NCBI GenBank assembly: GCA_002320245.1 | Contig: DCKD01000075.1 | Location: 1 to 33,921 of the forward strand | Direction of reading: 5' to 3' | Length of the DNA: 33,921 bases | DNA from: Lachnospiraceae bacterium UBA1683 | Lineage (GTDB): Bacteria > Bacillota > Clostridia > Lachnospirales > Lachnospiraceae | Part shown: one piece after another, positions 16,832 through 25,232 of the stretch | Position numbering within the stretch: position 1 is the stretch's first letter | Layout: every line of letters begins with the position of its first letter | Position numbers and translations under genes: made by a program | Notes under the pieces: generated by a model | What the model was told of the DNA's origin: nothing | Seen by the model: the letters and a program-made list of their open reading frames with translations, nothing else | Database searches by the model: none

Positions 16832-17539
16832 ATGGATTTTGAAAAACTTACCTCTCCATCTCTCAGGGAACTTTTTGTTGAGCAGTTGGAGCACATGATT
16901 TTATCGGGGAAATTAAAAATCGGGGAGAAACTCCCGTCGGAACGACAGCTTGCGGAAATGATGCAGGTCAGCCGCGGCGTGGTCAACGGCGGAATCTCTG
17001 ACCTTGAAAAGAAGGGCTTTCTTACGGTCCAGCCGCGAAGCGGGACTTACGTGGCGGACTACCGCAGCCGGGGCACGATAGAGACTTTACTTTCGATTAT
17101 GAAATATAACGGCGGCAGGCTCCGCAAGGAGGAAGTCCGCTCGATTCTTGAGATTCGGATTGCACTGGACTCTCTTGCCGCGCGGCTTTGTGTGGAACAT
17201 ATTACCGATGAGGAGGTGGCAGTTTTATTTTCCCACACCGAACATATCAAAAACGCAGTTTCCATTGACGAGGCATCCGAAGCTGCTTTTGCCTTCCAGC
17301 ATGATTTTGCAATGTTTTCCGGAAATACGCTGATTCCACTGATTTTTCAGTCCTTCCATACCCCGGTAAAGACATTGTGGGAGCGTTTCTGTGTCTTACA
17401 CGGAATCTCCGCGCTCTATGAAAATAATTACACACTTTGGACATTCATCCGTGACCGCAACGCTGACAGAGCTGTGGACTGGATTCAGTCTTCCATCGGA
17501 GAAAGCATTCACGGCACCCGCGAGATTTATTTTGAATAA
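16832..17539 (+). CDS. GntR-family regulator, FadR/FCD type
   Basis: A 235-residue regulator. The N-terminal winged helix has the GntR pattern 'LKIGEKLPSERQLAEMMQVSRGVV' followed by 'DLEKKGFLTVQPRSGTYV' (about 27-70). The C-terminal part (about 95-225) is a helical FCD-type effector domain that commonly binds carboxylic acids. The start has AGGAGG eight bases upstream and its own promoter. It converges on the membrane-protein gene at 17619-18665, whose group includes hypA, hypB and the Fe-S flavoprotein, and may control that group, though no operator could be matched. Confidence 0.9.
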   Translation: MDFEKLTSPSLRELFVEQLEHMILSGKLKIGEKLPSERQLAEMMQVSRGVVNGGISDLEKKGFLTVQPRSGTYVADYRSRGTIETLLSIMKYNGGRLRKEEVRSILEIRIALDSLAARLCVEHITDEEVAVLFSHTEHIKNAVSIDEASEAAFAFQHDFAMFSGNTLIPLIFQSFHTPVKTLWERFCVLHGISALYENNYTLWTFIRDRNADRAVDWIQSSIGESIHGTREIYFE

Positions 17540-17546
17540 ATCTCGC
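17520..17546 (+). terminator. Stem-loop at the end of the GntR gene
   Basis: GCGAGATTTATT (17520-17531) and AATAAATCTCGC (17535-17546) form a perfect 12-bp stem with a three-base loop and include the gntR stop codon. A short T-run follows after eight bases. It lies between two converging genes and could act on both strands. Confidence 0.5.
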
Positions 17547-17618
17547 AGATGCCGTTTTTACGTCTTATTTTTACACTTCTTACGTTTTATTCAGATTTGC
17601 CCTGTATTTCCCACCAGC

Positions 17619-18665
17619 TCAAATTTCTGCCCTTTCGGCAGCCTCTTTATAATACTTGAAGTCGGTAAATACTTCGCCCTTATATGGGTTTGTCTTTGTC
17701 TTCACGGACTTGTAAATGATATATACAAGAGCCGCAATGTTCACAATTAATGCCAACGCGCTCACCACCGTCATTGCCGTCGGGTTTGCCCCGGTGCCGG
17801 TTCCCGCTGCGATATTGCTTACATCATTGCCGACATACTGTACTGTCAGTGTCGCCCACGGGTAAAACTGAGTCCCGTCATGGAATGTCTCCTGAAACAA
17901 TGGGAACACCTGTGCAAACATACACCAGATACACAGGGTGTTCGCACGGTTCATAATCCACCCTCCCTTATTCCACAACAGCGCTGCGATAGTCGGCGCC
18001 AACAGCAAAGCGACGCCACAGAACCAGGAATGCGTCGGCAGGCAGTTATATGTATATGCAAAATTCCAGACATCGTAGACAAGAATATATACCCATATCA
18101 TATCCGGCCAAATCATATCTTTCTTATCCTTGGACGCATAAACCGCCCACCACCCGGTCATGCAGAAAATATTGATGATTCCTGCAATTCCGTTCATAAC
18201 ATTGTGCCATCCGCCATAGAGCCACACGCCTTCGGAGGACAGCCACCATGTATACCATCCGTTGATTGCAGACTCAAAATCACTTGCCACCGCAATCAGA
18301 ATATTGATGGCTACAATTGCAAACGGAAACGCCTTAAACCAGTGTTTCTTTCCGACTCCCCATCCATACTTTATCATCATAAATCCGATACATCCCGCCA
18401 GTGACGCATATAATTTTGCATAATGGAACCATCCGTTCATATAGAGATGCGTCTGGTTGTTCAGTGCCCAGGACGCCCCTGTTCCCGCACCGATTGCAAT
18501 TGCCAGAAAATAAATCGTAAGCACTGCCGGAATCACTCCGAACATCAGGATACCACCCATTTTCGTTCTTCTTGAAAACTCGTTTAACAGAATCAGCCCG
18601 GCCAGCACCAGAAGCATTGCAATCCACTGGCTTGCAGCATGTTCACCATAAACATGAAATAACAT
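17619..18665 (-). CDS. Multi-pass membrane protein of unknown function (DUF5692-like)
   Basis: A 348-residue integral membrane protein with about nine to ten hydrophobic segments and many tryptophans, for example 'NGWYTWWLSSEGVWLYGGWHN' in the middle and 'GNDVSNIAAGTGTGANPTAM' before the last helix. The N-terminus 'YGEHAASQWIAMLLVLAGLILLNEFSRRTK' recalls the uncharacterised DUF5692 family; I am not certain of the number. The start has AAGGGG eight bases upstream. It is the last gene of the hypB-flavoprotein-hypA group, 58 bases after hypA. A link to membrane electron transfer or uptake is only a guess from context. Confidence 0.7.
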   Translation of the reverse strand: MLFHVYGEHAASQWIAMLLVLAGLILLNEFSRRTKMGGILMFGVIPAVLTIYFLAIAIGAGTGASWALNNQTHLYMNGWFHYAKLYASLAGCIGFMMIKYGWGVGKKHWFKAFPFAIVAINILIAVASDFESAINGWYTWWLSSEGVWLYGGWHNVMNGIAGIINIFCMTGWWAVYASKDKKDMIWPDMIWVYILVYDVWNFAYTYNCLPTHSWFCGVALLLAPTIAALLWNKGGWIMNRANTLCIWCMFAQVFPLFQETFHDGTQFYPWATLTVQYVGNDVSNIAAGTGTGANPTAMTVVSALALIVNIAALVYIIYKSVKTKTNPYKGEVFTDFKYYKEAAERAEI

Positions 18666-18723
18666 ATCCGTTTCCCCTTTCTATCTTTGACGGCAGCGCG
18701 CTACAGTCCGTGATGGCATTGTA

Positions 18724-19068
18724 TCAGCACGCTTCAATCTCTTTGATATTGACCTCATTTCCCTGTATCAGATAAGTCTGCCCGCTGCCGCAGCAGGGAC
18801 AGGTCTTGCCGTACTCCACGGTGCCATAAGTGCGGCCGCACGCCTCACAGTAGGTAACTGCCGGAACCGTCTCTACACGCAGTATGCAGCCTTTCAACAG
18901 CTCCGTCCTGCCACATGCCCATTTCCAGCAATCCGTCAGGTACGATGGGATAACCGTTGACACTTCCCCGATTTCCAGCGTCACCGCAGCGACCTCGGAA
19001 AGCTGATTCTCCTGCGCCACCGTCTCCACGCTCCGTATAATATGAAATACAATTCCCAGTTCATGCAT
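18724..19068 (-). CDS. hypA: HypA, nickel-insertion metallochaperone
   Basis: HypA (114 residues) hands nickel to a target enzyme, classically [NiFe]-hydrogenase, and works with the GTPase HypB. The sequence starts 'MHELGIVFHII': the Met-His-Glu end, with His2 as nickel ligand, is intact. The zinc ribbon has Cys-x2-Cys ... Cys-x2-Cys ('CEACGRTYGTVEYGKTCPCCG', about 74-94). A longer frame from 19089 would hide the required N-terminus, so the start is 19068, preceded by a GAGGCGG-type site. hypB is in the same strand group but separated by the Fe-S flavoprotein. No hydrogenase subunit or other hyp gene lies in the window. Confidence 0.9.
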   Translation of the reverse strand: MHELGIVFHIIRSVETVAQENQLSEVAAVTLEIGEVSTVIPSYLTDCWKWACGRTELLKGCILRVETVPAVTYCEACGRTYGTVEYGKTCPCCGSGQTYLIQGNEVNIKEIEAC

Positions 19069-19119
19069 ACCGCCGCCTCTTTTCACCACTATTTACAAAC
19101 TTTTCTTCTTTGAAAACCT

Positions 19120-19260
19120 GTAACTGTTCAGAGCCAATCAAATTCATACAAAATGTGTGATGAATGCTTGCATTCGTGAACACATTTTTGTATGAATTTA
19201 TTTGGCGGATACGCCACATCGAAAAATCCGCAGGATTTTGAGATGGCTCTGTACAGTTAC
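19120..19260. mobile_element. Folded inverted-repeat element between the flavoprotein gene and hypA
   Basis: A 141-bp element with 17-base inverted ends, GTAACTGTTCAGAGCCA and GTAACTGTACAGAGCCA (read inward), one mismatch. Inside are two further hairpins: a long one (about 19140-19199, arms of 28-30 bases around AAATTCATACAAAA) and one around GCA with arms ending AATCC/GGATT (about 19218-19246). The right end supplies the stop codon (19257-19259) of the flavoprotein gene. It looks like a MITE unrelated to the 15921 family. It could also act as a partial terminator that lowers hypA expression. Confidence 0.7.
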
Positions 19261-22010
19261 GAAAATTTAATCTTAATTGCCTGTTTTGCTCCGTACGGAA
19301 GAATATATTTCAATTTATCCTCACTCCGCACCATCTTACTGCACTCCGGATGCTCCCTGTATAAATGAATCGCATCGAATTCACACTTTGTCGTACAGAT
19401 TCCGCAGCCAATACATTTATTCTCATCTACCACCGAAGCCCCGCAGCTTAAACAGCGTGCCGTTTCGGCCTTCACCTGTTCTTCGGTAAATGTCAGCCTC
19501 GTATCCCGGAACGAACGCGCAGGATGGATGCCTGTATTGATTCCCGGAATCTGACGGCCGGAGTTGTCATAACTGTCCACGAGGATGTCCTCCTTATCCA
19601 GTTCAATAAACTGGCGCCGGTTCCGTCCGATTGTCAGACTGGAATGTGGCTGCACGAACCGATGAATGGAAACGGCGCCCTCTTTTCCTGCCGCAATCGC
19701 ATCAATCGCAAACTTCGGTCCGGTATACACATCTCCGCCCACGAAAATGTCAGGCTCGGCGGTCTGATAAGTCAATGCGTCCGCCTCTGCTGCGTTCCCC
19801 CGCCCCAACTCAACTTTCGTACCTTTAAGCAGGTTTCCCCACCGGATACTCTGTCCGATACTTACATACACATACTCACATTCAACTGTCCGCGTCTGGT
19901 CCTCGTCATATTCCGGGTTGAAACGCCCCTTTTCATCAAATACAGAGACACATTTTTTCAGGACGATTCCTGCCACCCTTCCGTCCTCCGTCAGGATTTC
20001 TTTCGGTCCCCATCCGCAGTTGATTTCCACGCCCTCCCCGGCTGCCTCCGCAATTTCCTCCTCGGACGCCGGCATGATATCCCGGCTCTCCAGACAGTAC
20101 ATGGACACCGAGTCGGAACCGCAGCGGACGCTGGTGCGCGCCACATCTATAGCCACATTTCCACCGCCCACAACCACGGTCCTTCCTTTGATTGGATAAG
20201 ACTCATCCATTCCGGTTTTCCGCAGCAAATCAACCGCCGTCATAACGCCTTGGGCATCCTCACCCGGAATCCCCGGCAAACGTCCGCCCTGACATCCGAT
20301 TGCTATGTAAAATGCCTGATATCCCTGCGCACGGAGTTCGTCTATGGTAACATCCTTTCCAACCTCTACACCGGTCCGAATCTCCACGCCCATCTCCCGA
20401 ATTACGCCTATTTCCGCCTCAATTACATCTTTTTCCAACTTGAAAGAGGGAATCCCATAGACAAGCATACCGCCTGCCCGTTCATTTTTCTCGAAAACCG
20501 TCGGACTGTACCCCTTCTCTGCAAGATAAAATGCACAGGACAATCCCGCCGGTCCCCCTCCGATAATTGCAATCTTCTCCGGGAAAGAACCTTTCAGCGA
20601 CGGTACGACCTTCTTCGGGATATATCTCGTCTCCGCCTTCAAATCCTGCTCTGCGATAAACTTCTTGACTTCATCAATGGCAATCGCCTCGTCGATTCGT
20701 CCTCTCATACATGCATCCTCACAGCGGCGGTTGCAGATACGTCCGCAGACCGCCGGCAGCGGATTTTCTTTCTTAATCAACGCAAGCGCATCCTGATAGC
20801 GTCCCTGAGATGCCATTTTCAAATACCCCTGTACCGCAATGTGCGCCGGACATACCGTCTTACACGGTGCGGTTCCGGTTTCGTAACAGTTTATCCGGTT
20901 GTTGTCCCGGTAATCCTCATCCCACATATGCGGTCCCCAAGGGACCTCCGACGGAAGCGCATGTTTCGGATAGGTCACCTCGTTTCCATCTTTTTTGCAA
21001 AGCTTCTGCCCGAGCTTCACTGCACCCGCCGGACAATATTCGACACAGCGCCCGCAGGCAACACAGTCCTCCTTGGTCACCCTTGCGACATACGCCGACC
21101 GTGACATATTCGGAGTGTTAAACAACTGCGACGTGCGGAGCGCATAACAGACATTTACATTACAATTGCAGATTGCAAAAATCTTGTTTTCCCCGTCGAT
21201 ATTCGTAATCTGATGCACAAACCCGTTTTCCTCCGCCTGCCGGAAGATTTCCAGCGCTTCCTCTTTGCTGATATAACGGCCGCCTTTATCCGTCTCCACG
21301 ACATAATCCGCCATATCCCCAACCGCGACACACCATCCCTCCGGATCATCGGCACAGCCTTCGTCATATGTTTTTCTGGAACGCCGGCAGGAACACGGGC
21401 TCGCCGCATATTTCCCCTCATATTTATCGAGCCAATGGGAAATGTGCTCAACGGAAACGGACTGATTCTCCATCTCAATTGCCTTTTCCACCGGAATGAC
21501 GTGCATGCCGACTCCGGCGCCTCCCGGCGGCACCATCGGCGTAATTTTCTCCAGAGGCAGACGGCTCATGCGCTCGAAAAAACGGCCAACCTCCGGGTGC
21601 TCTTCCAAAAGCCGCCGGTTCATATTTCCAAATTCCGCACTGCCCGGCACAAACATCGGTACTACGTACTGCTTCTCATGCTCCGGATTCTCCCAGTTGT
21701 ATTCAAGCACTCCGGTGTATGCCATTTCTTCCAGAAGTCCCTCCAGATGCGCCGAATCCATCTTGGTAATCGCCGCTATCTGTTTCAGCGTCTTCGGCTT
21801 GCGCACGCCCATCTTCAGCGCCACTTCCGCCATCTCATCGGTACACAGGGCAGCGAGCCCCCAATACTCCGGGTCCTCCTTAGTTATCTTCTTAAGCCCC
21901 AGTTTCTGCGGAACCCGATCCGTAATCATCTTCGCCAGACGCACGATTGGCTCCCGTTCTTTCTCATTCTTAATAAATTCCGGCAAATAATCCGCCAAAT
22001 AATCTGCCAT
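19257..22010 (-). CDS. Large NAD(P)-linked Fe-S flavoprotein (GltD-like core with extra ferredoxin modules)
   Basis: A 917-residue, probably cytoplasmic, electron-transfer enzyme. Residues 1-105 look helical and include a winged-helix-like part ('KTLKQIAAITKMDSAHLEGLLEEM'). Residues 205-290 carry scattered cysteines (CSC, CNCNVNVC). A ferredoxin site 'CVACGRCVEYCP' follows (about 316-327). Then comes a glutamate-synthase-small-subunit-like part: Fe-S segment 'CKTVCPAH ... CGRICNRRCEDAC' (about 383-434), FAD site 'IIGGGPAGLSCAF' (about 482-494), NAD(P) site 'VVVGGGNVAIDVA' (about 612-624) and 'VGGDVYTGP'. A C-terminal ferredoxin 'CIGCGICTTKCEFDAI' ends it. The ATG at 22010 has GGAG at a good distance; a GTG six bases earlier does not. 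It sits between hypB and hypA. Substrate unknown. Confidence 0.85.
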   Translation of the reverse strand: MADYLADYLPEFIKNEKEREPIVRLAKMITDRVPQKLGLKKITKEDPEYWGLAALCTDEMAEVALKMGVRKPKTLKQIAAITKMDSAHLEGLLEEMAYTGVLEYNWENPEHEKQYVVPMFVPGSAEFGNMNRRLLEEHPEVGRFFERMSRLPLEKITPMVPPGGAGVGMHVIPVEKAIEMENQSVSVEHISHWLDKYEGKYAASPCSCRRSRKTYDEGCADDPEGWCVAVGDMADYVVETDKGGRYISKEEALEIFRQAEENGFVHQITNIDGENKIFAICNCNVNVCYALRTSQLFNTPNMSRSAYVARVTKEDCVACGRCVEYCPAGAVKLGQKLCKKDGNEVTYPKHALPSEVPWGPHMWDEDYRDNNRINCYETGTAPCKTVCPAHIAVQGYLKMASQGRYQDALALIKKENPLPAVCGRICNRRCEDACMRGRIDEAIAIDEVKKFIAEQDLKAETRYIPKKVVPSLKGSFPEKIAIIGGGPAGLSCAFYLAEKGYSPTVFEKNERAGGMLVYGIPSFKLEKDVIEAEIGVIREMGVEIRTGVEVGKDVTIDELRAQGYQAFYIAIGCQGGRLPGIPGEDAQGVMTAVDLLRKTGMDESYPIKGRTVVVGGGNVAIDVARTSVRCGSDSVSMYCLESRDIMPASEEEIAEAAGEGVEINCGWGPKEILTEDGRVAGIVLKKCVSVFDEKGRFNPEYDEDQTRTVECEYVYVSIGQSIRWGNLLKGTKVELGRGNAAEADALTYQTAEPDIFVGGDVYTGPKFAIDAIAAGKEGAVSIHRFVQPHSSLTIGRNRRQFIELDKEDILVDSYDNSGRQIPGINTGIHPARSFRDTRLTFTEEQVKAETARCLSCGASVVDENKCIGCGICTTKCEFDAIHLYREHPECSKMVRSEDKLKYILPYGAKQAIKIKFS

Positions 22011-22032
22011 AGCCACTCTCCTTCCTACACAT

Positions 22033-22704
22033 CTACTCCGCCCACTTTTTTACTTCCTCTTTCAGCCACGCATACCAGTCTTCCATGCCCTCCCCGGTTC
22101 TGGCACAGATTGGTATCACTTTCGCATCCGGATTGCGCAGCGCGATATTCTCCCTGCATTTGTCCATATCAAAATCAAAATACGGCAGCACGTCGGTCTT
22201 GTTAATCAGCACGACATCGCATACAGAGAACATCAGCGGATATTTCAGCGGCTTATCATCCCCCTCCGGCACGCTTAAAATCATTGCATTCTTCACTGCA
22301 CCGGTATCAAACTCTGCCGGACAGACAAGGTTTCCTACATTTTCCAGAACCGCAAGTTCCACATCACCATCCTCAAGCCCGGAAAGCCCCTGCCTTGTCA
22401 TGTCCGCATCCAGATGACACATACCGCCGGTATGCAATTGCACCGCCTTGACTCCAAGTCCGGAAATCGTCTCCGCATCTACCTCGGAATCAATATCCGC
22501 CTCCATCACGCCAATACGCAGTTCATCCTTCAATGCCTCGATTGTTCTCGTAAGAGCTGTTGTTTTTCCGGAACCCGGCGAAGACATCAGATTCAGAAGA
22601 AATACTTTCTTCTGCTTTAACTCTTTTCTCAATTCCTCCGCCTGCCTGTCATTATCCGCAAAGACACTCTGCTTAACTTCCAGTACTTTATACTTTCCTT
22701 CCAT
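22033..22704 (-). CDS. hypB: HypB, GTPase for nickel insertion
   Basis: HypB (223 residues) is the SIMIBI-class GTPase that powers nickel delivery with HypA. The P-loop is 'SSPGSGKTTAL' (about 41-51), followed by 'DIDSEVDAE' and the metal-binding 'GGMCHLDADM', whose Cys-His pair sits at the dimer metal site. 'INKTDVLPYFDFD' is the guanine-specificity motif. There is no His-rich N-terminal nickel store. A longer frame starts at 22725; the ATG at 22704 has GGAGG seven bases upstream and is preferred. It is the first gene of its group, with a strong promoter about 50 bases before it, and is followed after 22 bases by the Fe-S flavoprotein gene. Confidence 0.95.
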   Translation of the reverse strand: MEGKYKVLEVKQSVFADNDRQAEELRKELKQKKVFLLNLMSSPGSGKTTALTRTIEALKDELRIGVMEADIDSEVDAETISGLGVKAVQLHTGGMCHLDADMTRQGLSGLEDGDVELAVLENVGNLVCPAEFDTGAVKNAMILSVPEGDDKPLKYPLMFSVCDVVLINKTDVLPYFDFDMDKCRENIALRNPDAKVIPICARTGEGMEDWYAWLKEEVKKWAE

Positions 22705-22751
22705 AGCCGCTCCTCCGTTGGTCATCCCAGTTTTGTTTATTTCTTATCCCA

Positions 22752-22780
22752 AGTATAGTCCTTTCTCATTTATATGTCAA
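22752..22780 (-). promoter_or_regulatory. Promoter of the hypB group
   Basis: Minus-strand TTGACA (22775-22780, perfect) and TATACT (22752-22757) are exactly 17 bases apart. The hypB ATG follows about 48 bases on. Confidence 0.75.
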
Positions 22781-22965
22781 TTTTTCTTCTTTTCCCAATA
22801 TATTTACATATTTTTTGTCAGTATTGCATATTTGCTTTGTGTTTTTCCTGTCTCTTTTTCACGGACATTTAATTGGTATCTGGTATAGCCAAATATCTTT
22901 TTTATACTATTCTGTACCTCTATACACTTTTCACCCCACAATGTATCATCCGGGAAACAAAATGC

Positions 22966-23012
22966 AAAAATCCTCTTACCAGAACCAACTTCCGATTCTG
23001 ATAAGAGGATTT
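22966..23012 (-). terminator. Terminator of the phasin-ubiB operon
   Basis: On the minus strand AAATCCTCTTATCAGAA pairs with TTCTGGTAAGAGGATTT (22968-22984 with 22996-23012; one G-U type mismatch), followed by a U-run at 22966-22970. It begins 15 bases after the UbiB-like stop codon. The rest of the 22726-23027 gap holds the hypB promoter and AT-rich sequence with no gene. Confidence 0.88.
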
Positions 23013-23027
23013 CCTATCCGTACATCC

Positions 23028-24602
23028 TTATTTTCTTGAAAAGAAATGCTTGATAAACACATACATTACAATGACAAACGCCACCAAATACCCAAATGCC
23101 CCGATTGCCGGAATCCCCCAGACCTTCGGTTTCATATCTGTCGTGCAGATGATACTGGAACTGATTAACAGCGCCATCACCCAGAGTCCCATGACGATAT
23201 TCCTTATCATGTGTCTCAGCAGGGCAGCCAAGTCCTCTGACACATGCAGGTCCAGCTTCACTCTTGTCTGCCCCTTCATATATCCCTGTAGTGCATCTGC
23301 GATAAGTCCCGGAATGTCAACCGCCTTGTGAGCGGCTCTGTACAGACTCTTTCCACCGGATTTCAATTCCTTTTTCCAGTCGATATCCCGGAGGAACTCG
23401 TCTTTCATGCGGACCGCCGCAATCTCGACCATATTAATCTCCGGGCAGATATCTACAAGTACACCTTCCATCTGCGCAAGCCCGCGCGCCAGCATCGTCA
23501 GACCATGCGGCATGGAGATTCGGTTTGTTTTCATGACCTCCATCAAATCCTGCATCGCCTCTGCAATGTCAATCTGCCCCATTTCCAATTTGCCATATTT
23601 TATCATCAGATTGCTGATATCCTGATACAGTTTGCTCTGATCCGGTTTTCCCCTGAACTCACCAAGTGCCAGAACGGCATCCTGAATCATTCCGATATCA
23701 TTTGCCGCGATTCCTTTGATTGCATTGCTGATTAGTTCCCTGTCACGCTCCGACAGCCGCCCCATCATGCCCATATCAATCCAGACAATCTTCCCGTCCC
23801 CGACACAGACATTTCCCGGGTGCGGATCTGCATGGAAGAATCCGTCTTCCATCACCTGTTTGATATAGTTATCCACAAGTTTGCTGCCAATCTCCCGCAA
23901 GTCGTATCCATTTTCCCGAAGCGCCTTTTTGTCATCAATCGCATAGCCATCAATGTATTCCATAACCAGCACGTGATGTGTCGTATACTCCTTGTACAGG
24001 ATTGGGGTACGCACGAATGCAACCTCTTTGTTCCTGCGGGAGAATTCTTCCATGTTGGCAGCCTCTGTCAGGAAATTCATTTCCTCCTGTGTGACCACCC
24101 ACAGCTCATCCAGAATCATGCTCAGGTCCACCGTCTCCTTCATGCTCACCGGAGGAACCAGCTTCACTGCCTTATGAAGCAGACCGATGTCCCTCGCCAT
24201 CGTATCGTAGATGCCTTTGCGCTGCACCTTTACGACAACTTGCTCACCACTTTTGAGCACAGCCCGGTGAACCTGTGCAATGGATGCAGAGCCAAGCGTA
24301 GTCTCTTCAATGGAAGAAAAAACCTCCGTCCACGGGTACCCATACGAATCTTCAATTGCCTCCTCCACCTCGGAAAACGGCATCGGAGCCGCATCGGATC
24401 GCAGTTTCATCAATTCATCACAATACCGTTTCGGAAGGATATCTGAACGCAGTGACATAATCTGTCCTATTTTAATAAAAGTCGGTCCCAAATCCTCAAG
24501 AATCAGCCTTAATTTTTCCGGGGAAATCCCCCGCGTAATCTCATGCTTACGCAAAATCGCCGTAATCTCCCTCAGTCTGGAACCCGTTTTCTTATCACTC
24601 AT
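23028..24602 (-). CDS. ABC1/UbiB/AarF family atypical kinase
   Basis: A 524-residue protein kinase-like ATPase of the UbiB (ABC1) family. The family-specific 'KIGQ' signature is in 'GPTFIKIGQIMSLRSDILP' (about 33-51). The alanine-rich nucleotide loop is 'GSASIAQVHRA', the ATP-anchoring lysine is in 'VVKVQRKGI', and the catalytic and metal residues are in 'FHADPHPGNV' and 'IDMGMMG'. Two hydrophobic helices at the C-terminus (about 465-520) anchor it in the membrane. In aerobes UbiB supports ubiquinone synthesis; Clostridia make none, so a lipid or isoprenoid role is more likely. The start overlaps the upstream phasin-like gene by 8 bases and has GGAG inside that gene, indicating coupled translation. 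Confidence 0.93.
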   Translation of the reverse strand: MSDKKTGSRLREITAILRKHEITRGISPEKLRLILEDLGPTFIKIGQIMSLRSDILPKRYCDELMKLRSDAAPMPFSEVEEAIEDSYGYPWTEVFSSIEETTLGSASIAQVHRAVLKSGEQVVVKVQRKGIYDTMARDIGLLHKAVKLVPPVSMKETVDLSMILDELWVVTQEEMNFLTEAANMEEFSRRNKEVAFVRTPILYKEYTTHHVLVMEYIDGYAIDDKKALRENGYDLREIGSKLVDNYIKQVMEDGFFHADPHPGNVCVGDGKIVWIDMGMMGRLSERDRELISNAIKGIAANDIGMIQDAVLALGEFRGKPDQSKLYQDISNLMIKYGKLEMGQIDIAEAMQDLMEVMKTNRISMPHGLTMLARGLAQMEGVLVDICPEINMVEIAAVRMKDEFLRDIDWKKELKSGGKSLYRAAHKAVDIPGLIADALQGYMKGQTRVKLDLHVSEDLAALLRHMIRNIVMGLWVMALLISSSIICTTDMKPKVWGIPAIGAFGYLVAFVIVMYVFIKHFFSRK

Positions 24603-24963
24603 TCAATTCTCCGCTGTCTGCCTCTGCCGGCTCTTCTGCAGGCGCTTTCGTCTCTGCCGCATCCGCGCGTTCCATCTTCTCAAGCTGTTCCCTCAGCCCT
24701 GCAAGCTGCTCCGGGGTCATCTTATTCAGGAGTTCACTCAATTCTTCCGGCGTCGATGCCTTTACAGAAACATTTACATTATCCTTCACGGTTTTCTTAA
24801 TGTTATGTTTCAGTTCCTGATTCAGGACTTTTCCCTGCTCTACCGTAAGCTCACCCTTTTTCACCATCTCCTCAAGAATATCTTTGGATTTTTCCGCTGT
24901 GACCGCCACAGTTCCAATACCTGCAAGTAATATTTTTTTGAGGTTGTCTGTCAGTTTTTCCAT
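24595..24963 (-). CDS. Phasin-like small helical protein
   Basis: A 122-residue protein. After a short hydrophobic helix ('ILLAGIGTVAVTA', about 11-23) it is highly charged and helical, with 'SKDILEEMVKKGELTVEQGKVLNQELK' typical of the phasin-like (PhaP/PhaF-type) proteins found before ABC1 kinases in Firmicutes. The tail is acidic and low in complexity. A longer frame from 25011 exists, but the ATG at 24963 has AAAGGGG nine bases upstream and matches the family start. It overlaps the kinase gene by 8 bases. A polyhydroxyalkanoate role is not implied; it may be a regulator or partner of the kinase. Confidence 0.8.
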   Translation of the reverse strand: MEKLTDNLKKILLAGIGTVAVTAEKSKDILEEMVKKGELTVEQGKVLNQELKHNIKKTVKDNVNVSVKASTPEELSELLNKMTPEQLAGLREQLEKMERADAAETKAPAEEPAEADSGELNE

Positions 24964-24998
24964 AATCTTAATCCCCTTTCTTCTGTCAAATCTCCTAC

Positions 24999-25038
24999 TG
25001 TATTGTATCATTCATTTTCAGCTAAACGATACAGTACA
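24999..25038. repeat. Short palindrome resembling the joined ends of the MITE-like family
   Basis: TGTATTGTATCATT (24999-25012) and AACGATACAGTACA (25025-25038) are inverted copies with two mismatches around a 12-base loop. Both arms resemble the ends of the element at 15921: left arm plus TTCAGCTAAA, and right end ACAGTACACTA. It may be an internally deleted relic. It lies in the predicted leader of the phasin-ubiB message. Confidence 0.5.
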
Positions 25039-25046
25039 CTACCTTT

Positions 25047-25075
25047 GTTATACACTGTTTCATGTATCTTGTAAA
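25047..25075 (-). promoter_or_regulatory. Promoter of the phasin-ubiB operon
   Basis: Minus-strand TTTACA (25070-25075) and TATAAC (25047-25052) are 17 bases apart. The leader would carry the palindrome at 24999-25038. Confidence 0.55.
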
Positions 25076-25097
25076 CCACCACACAGCGAAATCCACA

Positions 25098-25232
25098 CTT
25101 ACAGTTAACTAGCGCGGAATGCATTTTCAGTCCGCAAGGCAAAGGAATGAGGCGATGCGGTGGCATCGTCGATTGACGACAACGCAGCAGATGGAAATCC
25201 AGGCAAGTTACTCAGCGAAATATGAACGTGTC
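25098..25232 (+). mobile_element. MITE-like repeat, copy B
   Basis: The core TTTTCAGTCCGCAAGGC, the GCGATGC/GCATCGT hairpin and the following ATTGAC..CAACGCAG are shared with copies A and C. Its ends have diverged: the left is reduced to ACAGTTAACTAGC and the right to a GAACGTGTCCGTAC-like form. The right end runs into the diacylglycerol kinase gene and supplies its last codons and stop at 25212. Confidence 0.7.

Noticed and set aside
19524..21104. A 526-codon open frame on the plus strand
   Set aside because: It lies wholly antisense to the Fe-S flavoprotein gene, has no recognisable domain, and its composition is that expected from the opposite strand of a GC-rich coding sequence.
21213..22205. 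A 330-codon open frame on the plus strand
   Set aside because: Antisense to the flavoprotein and hypB genes, with no motif and no ribosome site; a shadow frame.
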